NCBI GenBank assembly: GCA_005406025.1
Contig: BGZK01000185.1
Location: forward strand, 186,001 to 250,000
Origin: Eumeta japonica
Taxonomy: Eukaryota; Arthropoda; Insecta; Lepidoptera; Psychidae
Direction of reading: 5' to 3'
DNA: 64,000 nt
The notes under the pieces are model-generated. The model saw only the letters and a list, made by a program, of their open reading frames with translations, was not told the origin of the DNA and made no database searches. This document shows, one piece after another, positions 1 through 12,769 of the stretch (its first letter is position 1; every line of letters starts with the position of its first letter). The position numbers and the translations under genes are program-made.

Positions 1-149
1 AAAACTCCTTTCAACTTCTATTACATGTCTGTAATGCCCCTAAAAATATCAATTTTTGTTATTTAACTATTAAACTAAGTAGCGGCTTATACAAGACATC
101 TAAATACCAACAATCTTGTAGTTTTTGAGTACAATGCCTGTAACATACG

Positions 150-232
150 AACCGACGAACGTAGGGACGGACGGACTTGACGAAACTATAAGGGTTTCGT
201 TTTTGCTATTTTGGCTACGGAACCATAAAAAA
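150..232 (-). repeat. Fragment of the GGTTCCGTA dispersed repeat
   Basis: On the minus strand this reads GGTTCCGTAGCC, an A-rich run, AACGAAACCCTTATAG and then a GTCCGTCCGTCC stretch. That is the same order of blocks as the start of the complete copy at 26178-26261. The fragment holds only the head of the repeat, in the opposite orientation and clearly diverged. No coding content. Confidence 0.6.
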
Positions 233-1440
233 ATGTATTTAATCATATCCTATGGAACACGTTCTCGATAGATAGCTTGATACTAAATAATGTATTGGGT
301 AAAACAAGATTACCTTTACAAAAGAAACAAAACCTATTTTCGTTAAAAATTTTTAGTCACGATTAAAAAAAACTTACAATTTAATTATTCAAGCCTACTA
401 CTACTGATATGTGATAATAATTAATTAAAATAATAAAAGTAATTAAAATTTAAAAGTAAATTTAGATTTGATTTCGATAATGATTGTAACTATTGCAATA
501 GTACAGAAGCTAACAAAAATGCAAGTCCTTACTAAGTACGCACGTGAGAAATTATACTTCTTTGAGGCGAATAAACCGTATTTTTCTTGTAAGATGTAAG
601 TTTTTAGAGATTCATTCTTCAGACTTTCATTTCTTCTGATATACACACACAAGACTACACACGTACACGCAGACGTACATGCACAAGCAAACATACACTC
701 ACATAAGCAAACACACATATGTACAAGCACACACCCGCAGTCAACACCTGTTAGGTCACAACATGTGTGAATTGAGCGACTAACTGATTTGTCGCTACAC
801 GCGCACGTTACGTTTTTATTTCCTCCGCTAGCAACGAGGATTCATGTGAGAATTTATACAATCGATTAAGATGCGCTAATCGTGTTTATTATCCTGATAT
901 ATTAATGTTCAGTAAATTAGGAGCAGTCTTACGCACTACCTGGATAAGTTGAGACTACCTACTTTATGATGATGTATCTGAGTGTACGACTTTCGTCATT
1001 GCTAAAAAATCACAACGATTTGCTTCCCCTAGCGCATCAAAATATAAGTTTAACTTCAAAATTGATGATTATTGTCATCAAAAGTAAAAAAAAATTAAAC
1101 TGAGGATGCTATCGGTTTGCCGTTCTTGTCATCAATTTCATGACATATTAGCAAAGGAGTAGTCGGTAAATAATATGACAAGGCGAGCAGGCTTTTATTT
1201 GTCTATACAGCTTTTGCACAATATTCCGCATCGACATCAAGTCCGGGTAACGACCCGGACCTTCGTACGATATGATCTCCCATATTGTAATACCTCCCTA
1301 AGCCTCCTTACAATAATAACGACCGCCATAAATCCAACAACCGAAGACCATTACGAAAAAATATGCAAGCCACCTCACCGCACCTTTGCCATCACAAACG
1401 GATAAGCCACCTACTTAAGTCGTTCCGTAAATGAAACTAA
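233..1440. other. AT-rich non-coding stretch
   Basis: No gene or recognisable element seen. A 95-codon minus-strand frame at 443-730 runs through CA-rich DNA (620-730) and is Cys/Val-rich low complexity. A 76-codon plus frame at 1175-1405 has no recognisable motif. Confidence 0.5.
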
Positions 1441-1720
1441 GGAGGACAAGCCGGGACATTCCGGTTAATCCTTATTTATGCGCGCGATAAGCGGCCGCGA
1501 GCCCGCGACGGCCCTTAAATGAGGGCGGGCGGCGCTCGAGTGCGGTCGCGTTCTTACGTCGAGGACGCGGCCTTTTTGAATGCCGATATATATCGTATAC
1601 GCACCGCACGAACAGATAGAGGCGCACCATCGTCCGCTACCGGACCCGGCTTTGAAAGAAGAGCCGGTACCGGACGATAGTATAGGTACGGACTACCTTA
1701 AGGTTACCGCTGATTAGGTA
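1441..1720. promoter_or_regulatory. GC-rich island with hairpin, candidate regulatory element
   Basis: About 280 bases of CpG-rich sequence stand out against AT-rich surroundings. It contains CCTTATTTATG, GGCCCTTAAATGAGG and, at 1629-1678, a compound inverted repeat: arms ATCGTCCG/CGGACGAT enclose smaller pairings, and TACCGGAC occurs twice as a direct repeat. No open frame with protein features crosses it. The regulatory role is inferred from composition only; a repeat end is an alternative. Confidence 0.35.
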
Positions 1721-1904
1721 CCGAATTAAATTTGAAACCTGTTCGTTTTGGGTAGCGACCATTAACTACCTGATCGGCTAACTACTCGTATAACGTTGTT
1801 TATTTATTTCGAAGGAAGCTTTATAACAGAAATTTAACTTTCCGCCTCGGTTTCCTCCGCGTAGACATAAAATACATTCCTTCATTTTTTTAAGGATAGA
1901 TCCT

Positions 1905-2075
1905 GCCGTCATTCCCAATTTCGTTCCTGCTTTGAATTCTGATTCCAGTACTGTTCTTGGTTATGGTTCCGATCGCGCTCGTCATCCTAATGCCGATGTG
2001 ACACTCGGTCTCGACCCCGGTCTCGTTCTCCGTTTCTTTACCGGTTCTAAATATCGATTCCGCTTTCAGTCTTCA
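1905..2075 (-). repeat. Minisatellite-type dispersed repeat, copy 1
   Basis: A degenerate period-6 array of TTCTGATTCC, GGTTCCGATC and TCTCGACCCCGG type units. The reverse complement resembles the GGGACC-GAAATC-GAAAGC arrays at 32820-33000, 33190-33445 and 36590-36815. The 72-codon frame at 1932-2150 lies on this array and is an artefact of its period. Confidence 0.55.
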
Positions 2076-2350
2076 TACGTTTCACAACCGCACTACTGTT
2101 CTCCCATTGCAAAAAAAGCGTATGTCACAATTCATATTAAACAATATTGATACGAAATTTTGCAGTCATACCTCGCTTAATAAAAAACTTTCATATAAAA
2201 TTCAAAACCCCCATTGAAGTTCACTTTTTTAAAAACAATTATTGAGATTCAAAAAAGTGAATTTCATAATTTTTCTGTTAATGGATCCTTACCACTATCA
2301 GACCATTTTTTTGTATATCTATTTAACCCTCTCTTCCTATATATATACAT

Positions 2351-3601
2351 TAGGTTGGGAAAAAAGATGTTTCATATTTTAAAAGTTAAAAGCTTTAGTA
2401 TAATCTTTTTCGTTATGCTTTTTGTATCTGGCTAGTTTTGATACCATTAAATAGATGACATTTTAAAAATATAAAAAGTATAAACGGTGTCCCGCCATTT
2501 TTCTATTGCTTTTCTGTCCACCAAAATGAGTTTAACATAGAAATTAGATACATTGAAGTTTTGTTACAAAGAAGGAAAAAATGGGACATAAGCCGAGAAA
2601 AAAATTGTTTACGTTTAGGGACCTCTGAAGTAGTATGAGTAGCATAAAACTGCTTCAACGTTTTCAGTCCGGTAATTTTTATCTTAAAGATAAACCTTCC
2701 TCTGGTCGACCTGTTGTAGATAAAATTGATACCATATTGGAAAAAGTAGAGCGAGATTGGAATATTACTTCTTATCACATAGCTAAAAAGCTGAGGACTG
2801 ACCATAAAACAGTTTTAACCCATTTAAAAAAAGCTAGGTATACAAAAAAAGCTCGATATTTAGATCCCACTCGAGTGTATTGAAAGTAATTTAATGAAAC
2901 GCGTTATCATTTGCGATTTTTAATTAAAAAGTAATAAAACCGAACTGGTTTTTGAAATATTGATTACTAGTCATGAAAAATGGATTACCTATGACAAGAA
3001 CTTGCGAAGAAAATTATGGTCAATAGTAAGTAAACTCCACAGACTATGGCGAAACCGCGAATAACTCTCAATAAGTGAATGTTATGTGTAAGGTGGAATT
3101 GGAAGGGCATTATTCATTACGAGCTTTTACCGAGCAAAATGATCAACTCAGATTTCTACCGCTAAAAGCTGATGAGATTCAAGCAAGTAGAAAAAAACGG
3201 TCGGAATCGACCAACAGAAAAGGTGTAATTTTTTACCATGATAATGTCAAATCACAAACACCCACTTAGCCACTCAGTAAATATTGCGAGAGTTTCGTTG
3301 GGAAATATTAATGTATCCACCATATAGCCCTAGCCTTGTCCCCTCTCATTTTCATTTCGGTCTCTTGAGAATTCTTTAGGTAATGTTTAACATCAAGAGA
3401 GGACTGACCAAACTACTTGTCTCAGTTTTTAATAAGAAGTTCCACAGTTTCTACAGTAATGGGAATATGTCACTACCTTCAAAATGGCAACGATTCGTTA
3501 AGTACTGTGCCATACAAGTATCATAATTAAATGTAAATAAAATTTGATGAAAAATTACCTTGAATGTGTATATAAAATACGAAAAAAACTTTTCCCGGAC
3601 C

Positions 3602-3603
<2 letters not shown>
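2351..3603 (+). mobile_element. Mariner-type DNA transposon, decayed, nearly full length
   Basis: About 1.25 kb, the usual mariner size. The left end (2351-2380) starts TAGGTTGGGAAAAAAG. The right end (3574-3603) is its imperfect reverse complement, ending TTTTCCCGGACCTA, so both terminal inverted repeats are visible. Both flanks are TA-rich (ATATATATACAT on the left, a long TA run on the right), as expected for an element that targets TA. The transposase between the ends is broken in several frames, so the copy is dead. Confidence 0.9.
2635..3530 (+). pseudogene. Mariner transposase pseudogene
   Basis: The 2635-2883 frame carries the helix-turn-helix region of mariner transposases: LLQRFQSGNFYLKD, SSGRPVVDK and DHKTVLTHLKKA. 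Downstream, in shifting frames, come ITSHEKWITYDKN (about 2961-2999), YHDNVKSQT (about 3234-3264) and MYPPYSPSLVPSHFHF (about 3311-3358). In active mariners these positions read TGDEKW, HQDNA and SPDLAPSD. Here the first and last catalytic aspartates are both replaced by histidine, while the middle D of HDN is kept. Several stop codons and frameshifts separate the pieces. The gene would have acted in cut-and-paste transposition; this copy cannot. Confidence 0.88.
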
Positions 3604-3712
<109 letters not shown>

Positions 3713-6700
3713 TAAAAGTTATTTCCTAATTTTGCTTAAAATAACAACTAAAAATCACTTTTCCTGAGAACATAAAAATATAATTTCTAAAAAATTGTAT
3801 GCAAAATTAAGCATAACGTCTACAGTAAATACTAAAGCTTGAATGGGATATTTATATGCAGTTCTGTTTGAACACTATTTTTTATTTACTTATTTCACCA
3901 AGTGCTTTTGACCGAAAGAGACGAAGTGCAATCATTGTTTAATAAATGTGGTCGTCATGAGACGCCCGTGAGTTACAAAACATCGAAATTGGCGGTTAAT
4001 AAAAGAAGTAGAATTAAACAAAATCATATAAAAAATATATAAATACTGTCATTGATTTAACAAAAGCTATAAGTAATTAAATTAGTATAAATAAAAAGAA
4101 TAAAATAAAATGTATTTAATTTGTTTTCTGAATATGCCGCTCTGGGTCCGACCAGGGTCAAAAGTCGCTACGCTACGCTAACGGTATTGCCGGGTTGGAT
4201 GGCTGTGGATAGGGTGTGGATAGGGTAACACTCGGGAAGATCACCCCCTCGTCTTCGAATCTCCGGTCTAACCCCTTCGCTTCATTGCCCCGATAACCGG
4301 CTGCGTTTAAGGTGACTGCGATAGACGTGACCTCCATAACGCTACTCTTGAGAGTTTATTTTTAACTTTCCACTATGAAAATGATAAATTTTCATGTCAT
4401 AAAATTGGGAAGTTATTATTTTCAGTTCCATTTTGCAAAATCGAATTTCCATCAGGTCTTAATGATTTAGGGTCCTAGGAATCTATTTCGACAATTTTCC
4501 GACTGATGTCTGTGTATCTCTGTATGTGTATGTGCGTGCGCGCATGCGTGCGTGGATATGTATGTAAATATTGCAAACCTTTCATAATTTTTGAATGGAT
4601 TAACGATTGAAACATAGTTTACGACATTTGCAAAGGGTGCACATGACTTACACTTCCTGAAACTTTGAACTGATTCTGCTCTGTAGATTTCGAGAAATTT
4701 CAAAATTAAAATTTTACAGAAAAATATATTTTTTAAATAGCTAACGAAAAATTCGACAATAAGGTTTTCTTTTTTAAATAACGTGAAATTCTTGATAGAT
4801 TGATATTTCACACTTGGTCATCTCCATCTGCTTAAAAAATGCGTCGGATACCACAAAATAAATCAAAATGGAAAAACACTTTCTAAATGTATCGCAATTG
4901 GAAATCTTAAAAAAAAACATATTTATTAATTTTATGAATTTTTGAACCCGTGGCGCTTAGAACGTATAAGAATATATTTTTGAGCTCGAACAGCTTTAAG
5001 AAGCATTAAAATCGACCTATAAGCGTAATGAGCTCAATATTTACTGCTAATTCATTTTAACACTGCACTCGAAAATAGAAAGAAGTTTCAGGGATTACCT
5101 GCAGGGTGAACCGTTTTATAGATTTTTTTTAATGGAACACTGCTAAGGTGTCGATACAGTTGGCTTCCCAAGTTAAAGGCTTTCGCCAAAAGCAAAAGTT
5201 AAAGTACCCCCCTTTGCCACGGAATTAACGTTAATCCGTCAGGTCTCTTACCCATCGAGCGGCTAAGAATGGGAGACTCAAGCGCACACGGAACTTTGGC
5301 AGATATTAGCGCTTGACGGATAATGTCATTGAAGGCAGGGTGGCGTGGAAACCCACTAAAGGTACGTTATCAACTCGGCCCATGAAGGCTATTTGCCTCT
5401 ACTGGTCTGTCTGTGAACCAATTTTATGTTTTTTCCTTCCCAATAAATACATAAATGGGGTTAGCAAACAATGTGGATGAACTGAAGTGCTACAACTACC
5501 CGAAGACTAACTTTAAGTCGCGTATTTCTGGCCAAAAGGGACACAGGAGACCTTGCACACCTTCACTTTTCCTTACGTTGTGACCCCCACTAATGTAACC
5601 AGGTGGTAAGTGTTGACAAGGTGGTTGCCGTATGAGAGATGGAAGTCAGTCTGGCGATAGCTAATTAAAGAACCAGAATGGCCACAACCTCGATCAGGAT
5701 AAAATCAAGGCACGCGTCTTCTACAGCGGCACACAAATAATCTCTGGGAGTACCATATGGTGCTCTAAGTGTCAATGGTGCCATAAATACTGCACGACAA
5801 TTTGATATTAAGGCCGGTAACGTTTATGTGGAGCTGTAGCGACTATGGGTATTATACCGATTGCCTCCAGTACAGTATTTGTGATGTGATATTTATGATG
5901 TGAAAAAAGTATCACAAGGAAAAAACTGACTAGTGCATTTTCTGGAGGCAAACAAGTGCTGTATAAGAAACAAAGTTATGCCTCCATAAGACATAAACTG
6001 TGTACAAGCGTGCTGTGACGACATCACACATTGAGTTTTCGGCTTGGAGTGCGGCGTCCGAGATAAATGGGATGCGATAACGCTGGCCACGGCTATTGGA
6101 AACCGTACTCATATGGACGATAATTGAATAGTTGAATTTTTTGTAACGAAAGACAATATTACTGAATAGTACATAGCCACGACTATGCTTCTCCGAACGT
6201 CAAGATGGGAGCAAAGTATTTTTCACTTCTGAAAAGGTGGAGTTCAAAATCCATTATGCACCCATTATGGATGTCACTTTATGGAATTTTGTTACTGTTC
6301 AAAAAATAAAATAATTTTCAAGAGATTATACATTTACGGAGCTAGAAGAGCTTTCAACCAGCAAGTGAAAATCATACTCCCAGCCAGGTGGTCCTTATAT
6401 TCTAAATAAAGATTCTGACTAATGAAAAAGTGTATTTAATGTGATAGAAAATATTTTTAAATGCAATCGACATTTTCCTTTTTTCTTTATAAACTATTCA
6501 GCTAATGGATCATGCAAATTCTTCGATATGTTCCACTTAATGCATGAAATTATGAGCGCTACTCTGAGTTTAGTGTCTGTCTCTGTGCTACTTATATGTG
6601 CATAACATATACGTAAGTAATACCTAGATAGAAACACGAATGGTGATTTGGTTAGAAGAAGATCTAACGTGTGTTGATACGATAGATTTTCATAGAATAA

Positions 6701-7685
6701 TGCTTCAATAAAAATCTGCGCTAGACTCGACGGCGATGAATTTAACGATGCAACGTCTTACCTAGCGGATGTCGCTTTCGTATTCCGTTGTGCTAGCTAT
6801 TAGCTCTCTGTAAAAATTGTTTAGAGATCGGGCATAAAATATCTTTCTACCACACATATTAATTCTTTCGAATATGTTATCGGCTAGCTAACTGTCGCCA
6901 CCATTTGAGGAATAGAACTGGTGCATTGGTACTCCTTTGTTTCGGGTGTCACTACTCATGCGCGCGGTGTGATGCCTCTTTCAAAAGACGACGTTCACTG
7001 TTCGACATAAAATTTTCTTCGGTATATGGGGTTCGCTTTTTTTTTTATATGTGTACCATTGTCACTATCAGTGTGGAGTGGCGGCATAAATCAATTGTTT
7101 CCACTTAGAAAACGACTTAATAGAGAAATATGCAAGATTGGAATTGTAATTTAGAAGAAAATGAAATCTCCGATTACAAGAAATAAGTCGCAGCTCGAAT
7201 AGAAAATTTAATTATAGGAATAACAAGTGCGAGAAAGATAAAAGAGGGCGGAATCTCAATTTACGATAATTGACCACTCGGGAGCAATCGGAATAGAAAA
7301 CACTAAGCGTAATTGAGATAGGGAACCATATTGTTTTTCCAGGAGGAGGGGAAAAGAGACGTTCTGCATGCAGAAGCGGGAGGCATGAATACATGTTAAG
7401 CCCGATGAATATTACGGTCAGACGCGTGTACGGTTGTTGGGCTAGTGTACCGGATAATGTAATTTTAAAATTGAAATAATATGATAGCTAAAACATTTTC
7501 AATTTTAGTAACAGTACAATGCCTCAGTATTTTTTAAAAATACTTAATTTTAGTTTAATTATAGTTTAATTTTATTATAAATCTAGTTTTCATACGTATG
7601 AATTTCTATAACCATGTGAAGAAAAGATTAATTTTTCCTGTTAAATATGCCATCATGTGAAGAGTTATTGTGGCAGACCTCCGTT
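3713..7685. other. Non-coding stretch with possible old repeat relics
   Basis: No gene seen. Two less AT-rich parts, 4135-4330 and 5160-5470, read like old retroelement remains; the second ends CCCAATAAATACATAAATGGGG. I could not assign either. The short frames at 4467-4811, 5893-6112, 6905-7108 and 7212-7394 show no domain, signal or composition suggesting a protein. Confidence 0.4.
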
Positions 7686-7740
7686 TCAATAAAATTTTTT
7701 GTCCCTTTCAGTCATTGCGACTGGCTGAAGGTCGAGCGAG

Positions 7741-7765
7741 GATGATGATGATGATGATGATGATG
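7741..7765. repeat. (GAT)n microsatellite
   Basis: Eight consecutive GAT units. They give the poly-Ser run in an opposite-strand open frame (7686-7910), which is not a gene. Confidence 0.95.
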
Positions 7766-8693
7766 AATATGAAATAGATACGTATTGAAATATATGACAT
7801 AGTTTCTGTGTTAATTCATGTGTGTAAAGTGATGACATATGTGATTGAGTATTTAATACGTTTTCTTTACATTTCATCCAATAACGATATGTCTGCTGTA
7901 CGTAATGCAATAGCGTATTATTAGAATCATCTGTACAGCAAGTTGTGTGCTTTTTATGCAGCGTAACATACTAACACAAAGGAGTGTAACTGTTTGTGAT
8001 CAATGGCTATCTAGAATGAACAGAGCAATCCAAAATGGTCTAAAAAGGAACAAAAAAATAAACAAGAAACTCCCCAATCACGACCGGAAGAAAGGCAACG
8101 AAAGACGTCATTAACTAGATCATCTGCGATTCCTTTGATTATAATAAAAATTTCAAACGGATTAAACTTCAAAATTAAAAGCGGAAATATCACGTTTAGC
8201 GGGAAAAATAATTTCTTTGTACATGAATCGAATTAAAATTAAAGCATAAAGCTGAGTGGACTTATTATGACGGAGATAAATTCAAAGCTCTCGTTGTATA
8301 AAAGCGGACAACAAAATCACTTACCTGAAATTACGTCCCGCATTTTGGAATGGGACCGCTCATTAAAATGATAAAGGAATTATGAAGTGGCTTTTTGATA
8401 CGCATGGATTTAATATTATTATTAGAGGTCCTTATTTGATTTTTGCTTTCCGTTTAAATGTATGCCTTTCTAATTTATAAAATTTCCGCACTTCCCTGCT
8501 TCTTCAATATTAAAGTTTTGCCTGTACTTTCGTTTTGAAAATTTGGACATTGTATATAGCTTTGGACACAATCACAATTTTTTATGGGATACGATGATTA
8601 TAGCAGTGAGTCATAATGGGAACACTTTTTAAAATATCTGCTAAAATATAATAAATATAGGCGGGGTCACGAAGAGTATTTGCGTTTTATTAG

Positions 8694-8893
8694 GAGATTT
8701 CTTTGGAAATCTAACTTTTGTATTTATTCTCATGGCGGAACTTTGCAGAAATTTAATCATAATACGTTCTCTGTAGCCGAGGAGGTTAATAAAATGACAT
8801 TGGTTCAAAAGTTTATGTATATATATGAGATACAACGCGGCTTGTCATCACGATATCGCCTGTAATTCTCAAGAAATCGTAATGAAACTTGGC
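8694..8893 (+). repeat. Unclassified dispersed repeat, plus copy
   Basis: Blocks such as AAATCTAACTTTTGTATTT, GTTCTCTGTAGCCGAGG, ACATTGGTTCAAAAGTTTATG, GCGGCTTGTCATCA and AATTCTCAAGAAATCGTAATG recur in the same order, reverse-complemented, at 17672-17917. Two diverged copies of one roughly 200 bp unit in opposite orientation indicate a dispersed repeat with no coding capacity. It could be a MITE or the tail of a longer element; ends not resolved. Confidence 0.75.
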
Positions 8894-9639
8894 ACAAAAA
8901 TTCGTCTTACAAAAAAGTCTAAGTTTTAGGTAAAAATAAATAACTATTTAATTTTTGAGATGAGAAATCTTCCTCCATTTCGGATGCCGATTGGCTTTTT
9001 TTTCCATTTAATTATTTCTTTAGTTATACATAAAATTAGTACATGTCTTAGATTTAACCATGTATTGTTACTAGTTGAAATATAAATGTATAAACGGACG
9101 AGAAATGTGTAACAAAGAATGTATCAACCATTGGCTATCTAGATAACGTCAATTTGTCATTTACATAAATGTCATAAGGTCTAAAAAAACGATCATTGAT
9201 AATAGTATTTAATAAACAATAATTTTATGAAGACTTTTCAACAATAACAATACTTGTACTAACTGACAAAGGACTCTTTTGCGAGAATATTAAACTCAAA
9301 ACTAAATATTATAATCAATCTATATTCGTTTTAAATAATTGTATGTAATAATGTTGTTGTTATATATAATATGATTTCTCTTTATTTAAAAAAGTTGAAA
9401 AAAATTAAACGTAGTAAGTATTGAATATTTGTCATCTAGTTTTTTCATTGTCCATGTATTCAATAATCAGTCATATAATAAACAACATGAAACAATATTT
9501 TTCAAAGCTTTTTTGCATAACCTGTGACGATAGGTGTCCAATACTTTTTGGGGAAATTATAAAAAAATAAAATACGCCAAATTATACTATGATATTATTG
9601 ATCCGTCACAATATTTATTTCTTACAGTGGACGCGCAAA
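8894..9639. other. AT-rich non-coding stretch
   Basis: Very AT-rich with no open frame, repeat or structured element that I can recognise. Confidence 0.5.
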
Positions 9640-9745
9640 ACAATACATAAGTCAGCGACAGTTACCATACAACGAACGATCAACGCTGCCTCTAAACATT
9701 CGTAACACCTGGGGCGTTGCCAACTTGTTGCTGTCCTTTTTAAAA
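9640..9745 (-). mobile_element. Degenerate SINE/RTE-type 3' end
   Basis: On the minus strand: TTGGCAACGCCCCAGGTGTT, then ACGAATGTTTAGAGGCAGCG, then a GATCGTTCGTTGTATGG segment. This resembles a very common lepidopteran repeat tail (GGCAACGC, GGTGTTGCGA, ATGGGCGGCGG, CTTACCATCAGG) as I remember it. No coding content; the 71-codon minus frame here is a by-product. Confidence 0.45.
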
Positions 9746-12440
9746 GACGCAAATACTTACATCCTTTTCTTTGCAAGATCCAATGTAAAGTTTGCCCGCA
9801 AACACAGATCATGAAAGTTTTATCCACCATTTCGATGTACGCGGTAAGTATTTGCGTAAAACGTACTGTGCTAGATCGTTAATTATACAAAGCGGGTAAA
9901 ATTTATACGTTCGACGTGTGGGGTAGGGAAGTTCAGAGGCTGGTAATAAAGAAAACAACTCCATGGAGCATTTTATGATCTATAAATCATTCGTCATCAA
10001 TGTCAATGAATCAATCCGTTCGAAGATCACTGGGTCACCAACAATACTTACGGTTTTAAATGTGGTTTGGAGTCGATATTCAGATACTCCAGTTTAGGGT
10101 TGGCAGCAGTAACCCATGCGCGGCTGCATCTAGGTATAGAGTTCAAGAAGACTATTTAAACAGAAGTTTTAGCTCGCTGTATTGTCTTTAGGCATATACC
10201 TTACGTTTTTTAAACAGATTTAGCTTTATTCTCGACGTAAAATTTGGTTTAGAAAATATCAATAATGAAATGGGTAAAATTTAATATTTTAGCAAGCTTG
10301 TAATTTACGAAATTGTAGTTAGAGGCTTTAGTTAAGAACGTCAATTATTCTTGTTAAGAGAAATAACAGTCTTCTATTTCTCTCTTATGTAATAAGAAAG
10401 TAGCTTAGAGAAAATATTGTAGTTTTGCTATGCTTTCAAGTTGGCGGAGGCATTGCTTGAAATACAAAAATGAAGTTTCTTACTTAAAATCGAAATATTT
10501 TAGATATTAGTCAGGCGTACTGAATTGTAAAAACTTAGGAATGCTAAAAGAAATCGTCAATAATTGAGTATTTTTAAATATTGCTCTTGATTCTATCACA
10601 CATTTTAATGTTTCTCATTAAATTATTCTCATGAACATGATATGAAATGTTATTAAATGAAATATATTGTTGTAGTATATGTAAAATTGTATTTCGTGCA
10701 CAATTTTCACGAAAAACCTCGATATCTTTGTGTATTGTGAAAATCAATTGTAGCTGCTATTTTTGACGCAACGCAGATTCTGTGCGAATCTCGCATAAAA
10801 AAAATATATTAAAAAAGCGAAAAGCCGAACACGACCGCGACTTGGAACGAATCCAAATGACTGGCGCCCCGATATCTTTGTTTCCGTACAATCGGCGAGC
10901 TTTCTGTATAAATTATTAAAATCCACACTTCAATGATTTTTGCAAGATTATTTTGGCGGGTCAAGCATATAATTTTTATTTGACCTCCGACCGGTCTCCG
11001 TCTATCCCCGACTTCGATTTATATTCTCGAAAGACCTCGGCATCTGAAATTAAAAGATATCTGAAGATTTATGTTTTGAAACGATTGCAATACCTTTTTA
11101 ATCGACTTCATCAAAGAGTTTCTCTGGTTGACCCGTACGTATGTTTGCGATTTTCTTAAAAAACTACCGATGCGATTTGAATGCGGTTTTTGCTACTCGG
11201 CTACATTTTCTTCAACAAGGTTTTGGTTTATAAATTATTGTCCTACATTATAACAAACCAGGGCCATAGACTAAAGGAGTCAGTGAACTTTTCTTTAGTC
11301 ACTCACGTGCTTGATTGAATTTATTCTCTTGATTCAACACTTCTCTTGATTTTCAAATGAAATGAAAATTAAGAGAAGTTGATGTTAAACTACGAAATAC
11401 ACTTACATATAGATGAGTCTACCTTAGAGAATCCTAATTATGCTCTAACTAAAACAAGGAATTAAATCTTATAAATATAACGTACGTAGATGAGTTTTCT
11501 TTGCAGGAACAACTTAAAATTTTGGAAGTGTATATACTTATTTAGATAACGAAAATTGGTCTTTCTTAAAATCATAAAACCTCAAGTTGACTTTACTAGA
11601 CGCTTGCTTAAGCTAGTATCTTAATTACGGACTAAGATAATTACAAAATTAACACTTACGTAGGTGTTCGATATCTGTCAATTCTCTCTAATCAATATTC
11701 AATTCTTTGGATAGAGATTCGTAGTGGAGAGGCAGATTCGAGGGTCAGCGGTGGGTTGCACGCTGCATGCCAATGCATGTTGCAGGCAAGCGTCTACTAT
11801 GGATTTCCACGAATTAACACTTCACATAATAGAATATTGACTTTACTAGATTAGATTAGTGCACAGAAAAGGATTGTCGCTTTTAAGCTTCATATATTTC
11901 ATTAATTATTATCGTTGTATTAAATTGAGTTTCTGAAGACAATTAATTACTATTTGTTTCTTTTTATTATATCATAGTGAGTACCTGATGCGTTCATTTG
12001 AAATTCTTTCGGTTTTCTACATTTTTATTTCAAGATATCACCAGTCGCCTATTTAATCTGCTCCTTTTAATTTTCATAATTACACAAAAAATAAATTATA
12101 GCTTGTCGGGTTCTAGATATTTAATTCACTAAACTTTGAGAACACTTTTAAAAGCCACTTTAAATGTCTTTCTTCATTTTCTGCACTACAGCAGAATTCT
12201 ACCAATCTACTTAATAATCCTGAATAAGTGCAAATGAATGCTGATGATTGTCAAATATGTAAAAATAAAAATTCCATTTATTAACTTAACAAATAATTTG
12301 GAAAAACTGATCTTTTTCGCATTTTTCTAGATTTTTAAGTCAGATATTTTTGGTTTACTGGTTTGTAACATACTAATAGCTTATTCCTCTCGTCATCGGC
12401 AGATTTCTATGGTAAATATATCTTCACACGTGCGTATGCA
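9746..12440. other. AT-rich non-coding stretch
   Basis: No gene seen. The only structured item is a quasi-palindrome at 11339-11379 (17-base arms, one mismatch, 7-base loop). A moderately GC-rich patch lies at 11700-11815. Short frames at 10744-10926 and 10953-11159 have no protein features. Confidence 0.45.
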
Positions 12441-12442
12441 AT

Positions 12443-12464
12443 CGTGCGTGCGTGCGTGCGTGCG
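12443..12464. repeat. (TGCG)n short tandem repeat
   Basis: Five successive GTGC/TGCG tetranucleotides. Confidence 0.9.
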
Positions 12465-12769
12465 GAGATATATAGCGTGCGTACAACGCATAAGTTACAT
12501 AATGCGAAATTAACCGGCAAATCGTTAGTGCTACGATCTATGTTTGTACGATATACAATCCTCAACTTAATAGAACTAAAATCCAATATTTAGTTCTGTT
12601 GTAAGTCCAAAGTCAATGCTTCACTCACAAGGGTCGAGAGTTTTAATCTGTACTACAGATTTATATAACAGTATTGATATGGTACTACTAATATGTAGCA
12701 TGTGTTTGTAATTTCGCGATAGATATTCGTTTTATGACTAACTGACTCAAATTCTACCATTTTTTAAAC

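Noticed and set aside
443..730. Cys/Val-rich 95-codon minus-strand frame
   Set aside because: The N-terminal half is CA-repeat low complexity; no domain and no splice or promoter context.
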